From assembly GCF_000421605.1 (NCBI RefSeq), contig NZ_ATXI01000003.1:1-64000 (forward strand): a stretch of DNA of 64,000 bases, in the 5' to 3' direction. Within the stretch, counting starts at the first letter, position 1. The number at the start of each line of letters is the position of its first letter. Source of the DNA: Thermodesulfobacterium thermophilum DSM 1276 (GTDB taxonomy: Bacteria > Desulfobacterota > Thermodesulfobacteria > Thermodesulfobacteriales > Thermodesulfobacteriaceae). The notes beneath the pieces are model-generated. The model ran no database searches, was not told where the DNA came from, and saw only the letters and a list, made by a program, of their open reading frames with translations. This document shows positions 35,344-43,760 of this stretch, piece after piece. A program made the position numbers and the translations under genes.

Positions 35344-36110
35344 TTAGAAAAAGTTAGCTATTAAAACAGAGGTTTTATCTACTACTTCTTTAGCAGCTAT
35401 CTCTTTTTTAAGGTTGGTTTGGGTAGCTGTTACCGCTAACTTAGTTCTATAGGTTTGATAGTTGGTAGTGATAGCTTGTTCTGTCTTGATAGTGGTAGAT
35501 GTTCCTTGTTTAAGGTTAGAGGTTATTACACCTACAACCGGGTTTTCTGTTTTTTCCATGATCTGTATTTTCACAACTCCAGCAAAGGTTTCTATTTTGA
35601 GAGCTGAACCTATTAAAGCACCGCCAACATATCCAACTCCTGCACCGATGGCTGCTAATATCAAAGCATCAACGTCTCTTCCACCTGCAATACCACCTGC
35701 CAATCCACCTGCTACGGCCCCGGTCAAAGCCCCATCTTTGCTGCTGTTTTTCTGTAATAATCAAAATAAACTACGTTTACCTGAAGTATGTAATCAGCAA
35801 TGCTTGGATCCTGAACTACATTATACCCTTTGGCTTGAAGTTTCTGCTCTATCGCATTTTTATATAAACTTGTGTCTATTTCTTGAAGTTGAGAGGTATT
35901 TCTGACATCTACAAAAATATTTTTATATTTGGCTCTTTTGGTTACATCAAGAAAAATGGTATCTGTCATTTTATAGTTAGTGTAGAGTTCACGATATTCA
36001 ATAGCTTCAGGCAAAGTAGCACAACCAAAAAGTTGAAGAGAAAGTGCACCAATTGTGGCAAAAGTTGCGACTTTTTTGGTAACTTTGCCTTTTAATATTG
36101 ATATATACAT
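35344..36110 (-). pseudogene. traT: TraT-like outer-membrane lipoprotein gene split by a frameshift
   Basis: The N-terminal part (35724-36110) has a lipoprotein signal (LSLQLFGC-AT) and TraT-like sequence such as KNIFVDVRNTSQLQ and KGYNVVQDPSIADY. It stops after KTAAKMGL. The C-terminal part (35344-35727), in another frame, gives SSKDGALTGAVAGGLAGGIAGG, the glycine-rich membrane region of TraT, and the conserved tail with YQTYRTKLAVTA. One A lost from the run in AGAAAAACAG near 35750 would restore a single frame. TraT proteins mediate surface exclusion on conjugative plasmids and complement resistance; chromosomal homologues are common. Confidence 0.8.
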
Positions 36111-36317
36111 CCTCCTCCTTTTTTATTTTTTAAAGAAATTTTTAAAATATTTTTTATAAATGCAAATATAATTTTTGAATTTAAACTTACTTATAGATGA
36201 TAAATTTTAATTTTTTGTGAAATTTTTAGATAAAAATATATTTTTATTTTATTTTTATAATTTGTTTTTAAATATTTTATTAATTTTCAGTAACTTACCA
36301 TAAACGAGTAAGGTTAA

Positions 36318-36392
36318 AATTGAAAGATTTTTGTGGTCTCATGGCATCCTTTTATGTTTTGAAGTTTTCTTCTGAGTGACATTATAAATTTT
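36318..36392 (+). repeat. Decayed copy C of the structured repeat, upstream of tmRNA
   Basis: GATTTTTGTGG, CATGGCATCC and GTGACATTATAAA line up in order and spacing with GAGTTTTGCGG, AATGGCACC and GGTGATATTATAA of copies A and B. The remaining stretch 36111-36317 is very AT-rich with no gene that I can see. Confidence 0.5.
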
Positions 36393-36422
36393 TGCAGATA
36401 ATTTTGGGTAAGGTTGGGTCAA

Positions 36423-36450
36423 TTGAAAAAATCGTAATCTGTTTTATAAT
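36423..36450 (+). promoter_or_regulatory. Sigma-70 promoter of tmRNA
   Basis: TTGAAA (36423-36428), 16 bases, TATAAT (36445-36450). The mature tmRNA begins 25 bases after the -10, so a short leader would be removed by RNase P. Confidence 0.75.
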
Positions 36451-36474
36451 TTATTTAAAGTTCTTTGAAAATAT

Positions 36475-36830
36475 GGGGGCGAAAAGGGCTCGACGGGGAT
36501 AGGTAGGGTTAAACAGCAGGCCGTGGTCGCACCCAACCACGTTAAATAGGGTGCAAAAACACAACTGCCGACGAATACTCCTACGCTTTGGCAGCCTAAG
36601 AGTTGCTGCCACGCACCTTTAGACCTTGCCTGTGGGTCTAAAGGTGTGTGACCTAACAGGCTCTGAGAGGCTTAATTGGTGGGGTTAAGCCTCTCGAGAA
36701 AACCTCCCACCTGGTAGGGTTGCTTGGTGCCTGTGACAAGCACCCTACGAGATTGCTTCACAGGCTAAGCCTGTAGCGGTTTAACCTGAACTATCTCCGG
36801 ACGCGGGTTCAATTCCCGCCGCCTCCACCA
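36475..36830 (+). ncRNA. ssrA: Transfer-messenger RNA (tmRNA)
   Basis: A 356-base tmRNA that rescues stalled ribosomes with SmpB. The 5' GGGGGCG and the 3' CGCCTCC pair in a 7-bp acceptor stem with one G-U, followed by A and an encoded CCA. GGGGCTCGACGGGGAT-like 5' sequence and the GGTTCAATTCC T-arm are typical. The tag frame reads NTTADEYSYALAA then TAA at 36597-36599; the preceding codons are TGC AAA, so the resume codon is not the usual in-frame GCA and needs checking. Pseudoknot stems fill 36600-36780. Confidence 0.95.
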
Positions 36831-36918
36831 AATTTTCTTTTTGATACCTTTTCTACCTACAACTTTTTCTTTTTCAAATTCCCCTGTTTTTAAAATCATT
36901 ACCCTCATATCCTCTTTT

Positions 36919-37236
36919 AACCTACCAGATATGGGCTCTCCCTATAAGCATAACAAGGATAGGTTGAATAAATTGCCAAGAACTGTAACCTCTATTTGAA
37001 CCAGGTAAGGGTATAAGCTGGTCCAGTAAGGTTTTTATTCTAAAGATTTTTGTCATTAACGAGGCCTAACAAGGGTTCAGGTTAGTTTTTAGGATTTTGA
37101 AGGTAAGAGAGTTTTACGGCATAATAGCATCCTCTTAGGTTTAGGGAATTTTCACTTAATGGGTGATATTATAAGAGTAGGTGGAAAAGGGAGAAAATCA
37201 TGAATGATTGTAAGTTCCTGTCGGAAAATTTAGGGT
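36919..37236 (+). repeat. Structured repeat, copy B
   Basis: Partner of copy A in the opposite orientation. AACCTACC at the 5' end pairs with GGATAGGTT 40 bases on. A second stem, CCAG with CTGG around 36990-37010, replaces TCAG/CTGA at the equivalent place in copy A, a T-A to C-G exchange. The 3' part has GGGTGATATTATAA, then GGGAGAAAA and a 13-codon frame (MNDCKFLSENLGL, 37200-37241). The 36831-37294 gap holds nothing else I can recognise. Confidence 0.8.
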
Positions 37237-37294
37237 TATAAAAAATTTAAAATAAGAAAAAAAAGGTATAAAAATCATAAGTTTTGAGAAAAAC

Positions 37295-38977
37295 TTAAAA
37301 CACTGGATAAATTCTATCTGCAACCATAGAAGTTTTGGTAACCTTAGGACCAAAAGGAGCTTGTTTCCTTTTAAACTCTGCTTTTTTAACCATAGATAAA
37401 ACCTTTTCTACCACCGATTTCTCAAATCCTTTTTCTATGATAGAGTTAATAGAGGCTTTTTTTTCAAAATAGAGCTCTAAAATTTGGTCAAGTATTTCGT
37501 AAGGTGGTAAAACTTCATAGTCCGTTTGGCCAGGACGTAGTTCGGCAGAAGGAACTTTTAACAAAACCCTTTCTGGAATGTCAGGTTTCAAACTGTTTCT
37601 GTATTTAGCAAGTCTGTAAACCATCGTCTTATACACGTCTACTATAGGAGCAAACCCTCCGGCTATATCTCCATAAAGGGTCCCATACCCAACCGCTGCC
37701 TCGCTTTTGTTTGAGGTACAAAGAACTAAGTATCCTTTCTTGTTAGAAAGATAAAAAAGGATGTTAGCTCGCAAACGAGCCTGAAGATTTTCGTCTGCCA
37801 CGTCAAACTCAGGATAACCAAAAGTTTTCCTAAAGGTTTCAAAGACCTCATCTATAGGATATTCTAAAAGCTCTATTCCTAAATTTTGAGCCAATTTCGT
37901 GGCATCTTCCCTACTTTCTTTAGAGGTAAAAGGAGAAGGCATAAAAACTCCAACCACCCTTTCTTTACCTAAGGCATCAACCGCTATACAAGCTACCAGA
38001 GAAGAATCCATACCTCCAGAAAGTCCTAAAACAACCTTTTTGAAACCTCTTTTTTCTACATAATCTCTTAGAGCTAAAACTAAAGCTTTATAAACTTCCT
38101 CTTCTTCAGAAAACTTATCCTCTATTTTCCCTGTAAAACTTAAAGGCCTTCTTCCGTCTTCTAAAAAAACCTCATCAAAAAAACAACACATACAAGGTTC
38201 TTTTTCCTTTTTAAGTTGAATATTAGATAGTTTTTTTCTCAGGATTGTTTCACAATCTATTGATAAAATGCAAAAATCTTCTTTAAATCCAGAAAGAAGG
38301 GTTACTGTTTCTTCGTAAGGGTCTATGACCAAACTTCTTCCGTCAAAAACCCAACGTTCATGTCCACCTATTAGATTTACACAAGCCACATAAGCGTTAA
38401 ACCTTTGAGTTAAGGCTTGGAATACCTTTTCTCTTTCTTTAAAAGATCCTTGATAGTAAGGAAAAGCCCCTAAGTTTATCAAAAGGTCTACATCCATCTG
38501 GTTGTAGAAATGAAACCATCCGTTATCTTTCCAGCAATCCCAACCTATACTAACCCCTATTTTAAATGTATTAAAGTTTATGAGCAAAGGTTTAACCCCT
38601 GGATGAAAATACCTTCCTTCATTGAAGGCTTCCTCTAAACAGCGTTTATGATATCCTGCCAATATAGTCCCTTTTTTTATTACCAAAGCACTGTTAAACA
38701 GTCCTCGGTCAAAGTAAGGGGTACCTATAATAAGGGTAGAATTGAAGTTTTCTGAGGCCTTTACCAACCTTTGTATGGTTTGTTTTAAGTTTAGCAAAAA
38801 ATCTGTTTCAAAAAAAAGGTCTGCTGGGAAAAAACCAGAAAGGGCAAGTTCTGGGAAAATTACTATGTGGGAATGGCCGTCAACTTGCCCCCAAAATTTT
38901 AAAACTTTATTTAAGTTGTAATCAAAATTACCTAAAACTGGGTCTATTTGGACCAAAGCTATGTTTAGCTTATCCAT
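37295..38977 (-). CDS. nadE: NAD synthetase with N-terminal nitrilase-fold domain
   Basis: A 560-residue glutamine-dependent-type NAD synthetase. The C-terminal synthetase has the SGGMDSSLVA ATP-pyrophosphatase loop near 321. The N-terminal amidase domain keeps Glu43 (FPELALSG) and Lys111 (GYHKRCLEE), but the nucleophile position, which should be C in ICEDxW, reads IGWDCW (144-149), so the cysteine is a glycine. Cys148, three residues on, may not replace it. The enzyme may therefore use free ammonia. Glutamine synthetase lies immediately upstream (16 bases) in the same direction. Confidence 0.93.
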   Translation of the reverse strand: MDKLNIALVQIDPVLGNFDYNLNKVLKFWGQVDGHSHIVIFPELALSGFFPADLFFETDFLLNLKQTIQRLVKASENFNSTLIIGTPYFDRGLFNSALVIKKGTILAGYHKRCLEEAFNEGRYFHPGVKPLLINFNTFKIGVSIGWDCWKDNGWFHFYNQMDVDLLINLGAFPYYQGSFKEREKVFQALTQRFNAYVACVNLIGGHERWVFDGRSLVIDPYEETVTLLSGFKEDFCILSIDCETILRKKLSNIQLKKEKEPCMCCFFDEVFLEDGRRPLSFTGKIEDKFSEEEEVYKALVLALRDYVEKRGFKKVVLGLSGGMDSSLVACIAVDALGKERVVGVFMPSPFTSKESREDATKLAQNLGIELLEYPIDEVFETFRKTFGYPEFDVADENLQARLRANILFYLSNKKGYLVLCTSNKSEAAVGYGTLYGDIAGGFAPIVDVYKTMVYRLAKYRNSLKPDIPERVLLKVPSAELRPGQTDYEVLPPYEILDQILELYFEKKASINSIIEKGFEKSVVEKVLSMVKKAEFKRKQAPFGPKVTKTSMVADRIYPVF

Positions 38978-38993
38978 TTTAAGCTCTTCTCCT

Positions 38994-40328
38994 CTAAAGG
39001 ATAGGTAAATACTTCTCTAACTCGTAGGGGAACACCTGTATTCTATATTCGTCCCATTCCTTCTTTTTGCTTTCTATAAGATTATAAAAAGTATGTTCTC
39101 CCAAGGTCTCCTTAAGAAGCTCGCTTTTTTCAGCATATTCTATAGCTTCTATTAAACTGCCTGGAAGGTTGTCTATCCCTAAAGACGCCCTTTCTTCTGG
39201 GTCTAAGTGATACACATCAACCTCTACCGGTTGAGGCAACTCATATTTTTCGTTAATCCCTTTTAGCCCAGCGTTTAACATACAAGCAAATGCCAGATAA
39301 GGATTACAAGCTGGGTCAGGAGACCTAAGCTCAATCCTGGTTGCCTTTTCTTTTCCGGGTTTGTAAAGTGGTATCCTTATAAGTGCTGAACGATTTCTTC
39401 TTGCCCAACAAATGTAGACCGGAGCCTCATAACCAGGCACAAGCCTTTTATAAGAATTTATCCACTGGTTAAGAACTAAGGTAATCTCTTTTATATGTTT
39501 TAAAAGGCCTGCGGTATAATGTTTGGCCACATCAGACAGATAAAAAGGATCTTTAGGGTCAAAAAAGGCGTTTTTATCTCCTACAAAAAGAGATTGGTGG
39601 GTATGCATTCCACTGCCACATTTTCCGAAAAGAGGTTTAGGCATAAAAGTAGCATAAACACCATATCTTTTAGCTATCTCTTTAACCACCACCCTATAGG
39701 TCATCACTATGTCTGCCATCGTCAAAGCTTCTGCATATCTTAAATCGATTTCATGCTGAGAAGGAGCTACTTCATGATGGGAATACTCAACCTTTATACC
39801 CATCTTTTCTAAGGTTAGGATAGTGTCTCTTCTGATGTTTTCTGCGGCATCTAAAGAATAGTCAAAATAGCCTGCCTCGTCTAAGGGCTCAGGATATTTA
39901 TCTGACTTAAAATAAAAAAACTCAAGCTCAGGACCGATGTAAAAAGTATAACCAAGTTTTGCAGCTTTTTCAAGGTTTATTTTTAGGATATATCTTGGGT
40001 CACCTTTGTATGGGGTTCCACCTGGCTCATAGATATCACAAAACATTCTGGCGGTGGTTTTCTCAGCAGGTGTCCAAGGTAAAAGGGTAAAAGTTGAAAG
40101 GTCAGGTATAGCTATCATGTCTGATTCATCAATCCTTGCAAAGCCATGAATAGAAGAACCATCAAATCCCATACCCTCTTCAAAGGCTGCGTCTAACTCT
40201 TCTACTGCAACCGTAAAACTTTTTAGCTGACCTAAAATGTCTGTAAACCATAGACTAACAAACTTAACGTTGTGTTGTTTAATAAGCTCTTGTACATCCT
40301 TTTTATCCCTGGGCTTATCGAGTAACAT
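38994..40328 (-). CDS. glnA: Glutamine synthetase type I
   Basis: Makes glutamine from glutamate, ammonia and ATP. The frame is open for 31 more codons upstream, but ATG at 40328 has AGGAGG nine bases before it and LLDKPRDKKDVQELIKQ matches the family start, giving 444 residues. Motifs: GFDGSSIHGF near 55, the ATP/metal segment ELEFFYF, SHHEVAPSQHEI near 205 and CWARRNRS near 330. It lacks the NLFFLP-type C-terminal adenylylation loop seen in enteric enzymes, so it is of the shorter alpha type. Downstream nadE and upstream gltB form a nitrogen group. Confidence 0.93.
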   Translation of the reverse strand: MLLDKPRDKKDVQELIKQHNVKFVSLWFTDILGQLKSFTVAVEELDAAFEEGMGFDGSSIHGFARIDESDMIAIPDLSTFTLLPWTPAEKTTARMFCDIYEPGGTPYKGDPRYILKINLEKAAKLGYTFYIGPELEFFYFKSDKYPEPLDEAGYFDYSLDAAENIRRDTILTLEKMGIKVEYSHHEVAPSQHEIDLRYAEALTMADIVMTYRVVVKEIAKRYGVYATFMPKPLFGKCGSGMHTHQSLFVGDKNAFFDPKDPFYLSDVAKHYTAGLLKHIKEITLVLNQWINSYKRLVPGYEAPVYICWARRNRSALIRIPLYKPGKEKATRIELRSPDPACNPYLAFACMLNAGLKGINEKYELPQPVEVDVYHLDPEERASLGIDNLPGSLIEAIEYAEKSELLKETLGEHTFYNLIESKKKEWDEYRIQVFPYELEKYLPIL

Positions 40329-40401
40329 CTTCAAGAGCCTCCTGAAGGTTAATGTTTTTTTAATAATTAAACCGCAAAATAAAAAAAAGTAAACCTTTAA
40401 C

Positions 40402-40441
40402 AAAAAAAGGGAGGCAGACAAAAAGTTTGTCTACCTCCCTT
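40402..40441 (-). terminator. Rho-independent terminator after the gltB-like gene
   Basis: On the minus strand AAGGGAGGTAGACAAA pairs with TTTGTCTGCCTCCCTT (one mismatch, 3-base loop), then seven T. A second long stem at 40450-40496 overlaps the gltB stop. The block separates gltB from glnA. Confidence 0.85.
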
Positions 40442-40479
40442 ACAAGATTTAAATCCTAAAGGATAGATAAGCTTTCAAC

Positions 40480-42060
40480 CTATCCTAAAAGGATTTCATA
40501 AGCTTTTTCCATGTCTGCTTCCATCACATAAGGAATACCGGTAACTTCGGCAGCTTCTTTAGTAAGGGCTACCAAATCGTTTCTGTCAAGATATTCGATA
40601 GAGAATTTTCTCGCGCCAGCCATAAGCTGTTTCAATCCGATGGTAAGCCTTTCTACAAATGTATACATGGCTACAGCGCCCCAAGGTATTTTTTCAAAAT
40701 CTTTTCCATATTTCTTTTTAAGCACCTCTGTGTTGATAAAAATCTGTTCTAAGGACTCACCATACTTTTTAATCTCAGGAGGAAGTTTTCCTTCTTTATA
40801 CCAGTTAGCGATGTTTTTCCCTACAAAGGCTGGGATCATCAAAGCTCTTCCCATACAAACTGCCTTAAAGAAAGGAGCTCCAAGAGCCAAGGCTTTAAAA
40901 ATGTGGTCTTCCAAAGAGAAACCACCTGCTATCGCTAAATCAGGCACATATTTTCCTCTGGCTGCAAGTTCTTTAGCAAAGTTGTAAGCTATAGATTGTA
41001 AGTAAATAGTAGGAATACCCCACTCGTTCATCATCCTCCAAGGGCTCATACCTGTACCACCACCAGCTCCGTCTATCGTAACAAGGTCGATCCCAGCATC
41101 AGAAGCAAACCTTAAGGCTCTGGCAAGGTCGGTAATCCTGTAGGCACCTGTTTTTAAAGAAACAAACTTAGCTCCAGCCTTTCTGTAATGTTCTACAGTC
41201 TTCATAAAATCGTCATAATCTACCATCCCAAGCCTTGAGTGTCTTTCAAACTCCTTGATTTCACCTTTTTTAAAAGCTTCTTGAATAACAGGGTTTTCTG
41301 GGTCAGGAACAACGATATAACCTCTTTTCTTAAGCTCTAAAGCTCTTTCCAAGGTTTTTAACTTAACCTCTCCTCCGATGTCTTTAGCTCCCTGTCCCCA
41401 TTTTATTTCAATGCAGTTAACCCCTAACTTTTCTATGGCATATTCAGCAGAACCAAGCCTTGAGTCCTCTACGTTCTGTTGCAAAATAACCTCTCCATAA
41501 CCATCATACCAGTTTTTGAAAGCCTTAACCCTTCTTTCAAGCTCTGGAGATTTGGTAACTTTTCCGTTTTTAAACTTAGCGTCTGGGTCCATACCTACCA
41601 CGTTTTCTCCAATCACTACCATAATACCAGAAATAGCAGCACCGATAGCTAATTCGTCCCAGTTGTTTTTAGCTACATCAGTAGAACCTAACGCACCGGT
41701 AAAAATAGGAATACGGAGTTTGATTTTGTAATTTCTACCTATCTCTCTTTCTGTGTTGACCGCAGGGAAGGTAGCTTTATCTGGGTCTGGATCAACACCT
41801 ACAGCTCCCACACAAGTACCTTGGATGTTAAGATGAGAGTAATCTACAGGATATTTTTTAGTAGCACCAGCGGTAACCTTTCCAAAAGGTTGAGGATAGA
41901 GGACCTCTCTTCCTCTAAAAGAGGACTTACCTACTTCACAAAAGCCCGGACATCCGTCTAAACAAACAGAACAAATACCAGAGTATGGTGCCGGGTCAGA
42001 AACCCTATTACGGGTACCTGTAGCAGAACTAGCATTAGGTTGACCTGGATAAATGCTCAT
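40480..42060 (-). CDS. gltB: Archaeal-type glutamate synthase FMN domain protein
   Basis: A 526-residue protein equivalent to the central FMN and iron-sulfur domain of glutamate synthase, as in archaea where the subunits are split. The start ATG at 42060 follows GGAGGGAGGGGG. An N-terminal cysteine group (CSVCLDGCPGFC near 29-40) is followed by the FMN barrel with GADPDAKF-type loop, ISLKTGAYR-like segment and TIDGAGGGTGMSP near 330. It would make glutamate from 2-oxoglutarate and glutamine with help from a separate amidotransferase subunit not seen here. A sigma-54 promoter lies in front, so it is probably nitrogen-regulated. Confidence 0.88.
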   Translation of the reverse strand: MSIYPGQPNASSATGTRNRVSDPAPYSGICSVCLDGCPGFCEVGKSSFRGREVLYPQPFGKVTAGATKKYPVDYSHLNIQGTCVGAVGVDPDPDKATFPAVNTEREIGRNYKIKLRIPIFTGALGSTDVAKNNWDELAIGAAISGIMVVIGENVVGMDPDAKFKNGKVTKSPELERRVKAFKNWYDGYGEVILQQNVEDSRLGSAEYAIEKLGVNCIEIKWGQGAKDIGGEVKLKTLERALELKKRGYIVVPDPENPVIQEAFKKGEIKEFERHSRLGMVDYDDFMKTVEHYRKAGAKFVSLKTGAYRITDLARALRFASDAGIDLVTIDGAGGGTGMSPWRMMNEWGIPTIYLQSIAYNFAKELAARGKYVPDLAIAGGFSLEDHIFKALALGAPFFKAVCMGRALMIPAFVGKNIANWYKEGKLPPEIKKYGESLEQIFINTEVLKKKYGKDFEKIPWGAVAMYTFVERLTIGLKQLMAGARKFSIEYLDRNDLVALTKEAAEVTGIPYVMEADMEKAYEILLG

Positions 42061-42100
42061 AATTCCCCCTCCCTCCACAAAATTTATTTTACTTTTTTAT

Positions 42101-42116
42101 TGCAAGAAGTATGCCA
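42101..42116 (-). promoter_or_regulatory. Sigma-54 promoter of the gltB-like gene
   Basis: On the minus strand TGGCAT (42116-42111), 5 bases, TTGCA (42105-42101). This is the -24/-12 pattern with exact spacing. It lies about 40 bases before the start codon. The regulator of this promoter class is encoded directly upstream. Confidence 0.8.
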
Positions 42117-42162
42117 TTAATCAACATCCAAAAATAGTGAAAAATTTTTAAGGAAAATGATG

Positions 42163-42192
42163 ACAAAATTGTTCCAAAAGAACAAAATTGTA
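42163..42192. promoter_or_regulatory. Probable enhancer-binding palindrome for the sigma-54 activator
   Basis: TTGTTC (42169-42174) and GAACAA (42180-42185) form an inverted repeat, and the 10-mer ACAAAATTGT appears at 42163-42172 and 42183-42192, 20 bases apart. It stands about 50-75 bases upstream of the -24 element, as activator sites do. Confidence 0.55.
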
Positions 42193-42218
42193 TATTTAGA
42201 ACCAAAAGATGAAAATAA

Positions 42219-43760
42219 CTATTTTGTGAGTATGCCGTATTTTTTAATCCTATAACTTATTTGTCTTTTAGTAAGCCCTAACATCTTAGCAGCTTTTGTC
42301 TGATTATATCTACATGCTTTAAGTGCCTCTTCTATAGCCTTCTTTTCTATAAGCTCTATATGAGCAGGTAAAAGTTTTTCTTTAAAATCTCTTTCTTTTT
42401 TTATTTGCTCTTCTAAAAAAGCTTGTCTTATATAAAAAGGAATGTCTTCTAAAGTAATAAAATCTTTTTCTGCCAAAACTACCAACCTCTCCAACGTATT
42501 TTCAAGCTCCCTTACGTTTCCAGGCCAATGGTAAGCCATAAACTTTTCCATTATCTCTGAAGAAATCTGTACGTTCTTTTTATACTCTTGGTTAAACTTT
42601 TTAAGAAAATGGTCTACTAAAAGAGGGATGTCTTCTTTTCTTTCTCTTAGAGGAGGTAAATAAATAGGTATTACATTTAATCTAAAGTATAGGTCATCTC
42701 TAAAAGTCCCTTCTCTTACCATTTCTTCTAAATCTCTGTTGGTTGCGGCTATAATCCTTACGTCAACCTTTATTGACTTAGTATCTCCTATCCTTTCAAA
42801 GGTCTTTTCTTGTATAACCCTTAAAATTTTAGCCTGTAAAGATAAAGGCAAATCTCCTATTTCATCTAAAAAGATAGTTCCACCATTAGCAAGCTCAAAT
42901 TTACCTGGTTTTGAGATAAGAGCACCGGTAAAGGCTCCTTTTTTATAACCAAAAAGTTCCGCTTCAAGAAGGGTTTCAGGGATGGCAGCACAGTTAATAG
43001 CTATAAAAGGTCCATTAGCCCGATCGCTTTCAAAATGAATAGCCTTAGCTATAAGTTCTTTCCCTGTTCCACTCTCTCCTATAATTAAAATATTAGCTTT
43101 ACATTTAGCGGCTTTAATAGCAAGCTTAAACACCTGCTGCATCTTATCAGAAATACCGATAAGATTCCTAAATTGATACTTACCCTTAAGTTCTAAAGAT
43201 AAGCTCTCTTTTTCTTCTTTTTCTTTTTTAAACATCTGATAGAGCTTTAAATACTGTGAAAAAAGAGTAGCTACTATGTTTAAAAACCTGATATCCTCTT
43301 TAAGGTCTATCTCTTCGTTAAATATTCTATCTACTGAAAAAACACCTAACACCTCTCCTTCTATCTTGAGAGGAACACATAAAAAAGAAATGTTTTCTTT
43401 GGTTAATCTCGCTCCGGTTTTATTTAAAAACATGGGTTCCCTTCCTATGTTAGGTATTACTATAGACTCTCCGGTATCAAAAACCTTCCCCACTATACCT
43501 TCACCTTTTTTATAAATCCCTTTTTTCATTTGCTCTGGGGTAAGTCCGTAAGCTACCGAAATATGTAAAGTATTGGTTTCACTATCATAAAGGGTAATGG
43601 TTGCTCGTTGCATGTCCAAAATGTCTGAAAGAACCTTCAAGCTTTGATAAAGATTATGTTGCATATTAAAAGAAGAACTTAAAATTTTACTGATCTCAAG
43701 TAAAGCTAAAAGTTCTTTATTTTTTCTTTCAAGCTGGTCTAATACCTCTTGATGAGGCAT
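42219..43760 (-). CDS. Sigma-54-dependent activator, NifA-like (GAF - AAA+ - Fis HTH)
   Basis: A 513-residue regulator. Residues about 20-175 are a GAF sensor domain (IGVG-type fold, ATITLYDSETN), then the AAA+ domain with Walker A GESGTGKELIAKAIH near 228 and the GAFTGA sigma-54 contact loop near 275, and a Fis-type helix-turn-helix at the end (NQTKAAKMLGLTKRQISYRI). ATG at 43760 has GGGGAG six bases before it; the earlier ATG at 43766 is too close. NifA and NtrC families share this layout; the GAF domain favours the NifA type. It overlaps the flavodoxin-like gene by 32 bases and faces the gltB promoter. Confidence 0.92.
   Translation of the reverse strand: MPHQEVLDQLERKNKELLALLEISKILSSSFNMQHNLYQSLKVLSDILDMQRATITLYDSETNTLHISVAYGLTPEQMKKGIYKKGEGIVGKVFDTGESIVIPNIGREPMFLNKTGARLTKENISFLCVPLKIEGEVLGVFSVDRIFNEEIDLKEDIRFLNIVATLFSQYLKLYQMFKKEKEEKESLSLELKGKYQFRNLIGISDKMQQVFKLAIKAAKCKANILIIGESGTGKELIAKAIHFESDRANGPFIAINCAAIPETLLEAELFGYKKGAFTGALISKPGKFELANGGTIFLDEIGDLPLSLQAKILRVIQEKTFERIGDTKSIKVDVRIIAATNRDLEEMVREGTFRDDLYFRLNVIPIYLPPLRERKEDIPLLVDHFLKKFNQEYKKNVQISSEIMEKFMAYHWPGNVRELENTLERLVVLAEKDFITLEDIPFYIRQAFLEEQIKKERDFKEKLLPAHIELIEKKAIEEALKACRYNQTKAAKMLGLTKRQISYRIKKYGILTK

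Noticed and set aside
36766-36908. A 47-codon frame opposite the tmRNA 3' end, starting MRVMILKTGEFEKEK
   Set aside because: Most of it is the complement of tmRNA (WWRRRELNP is a typical spurious reading of such RNA ends), and the short non-tmRNA part matches nothing I know.
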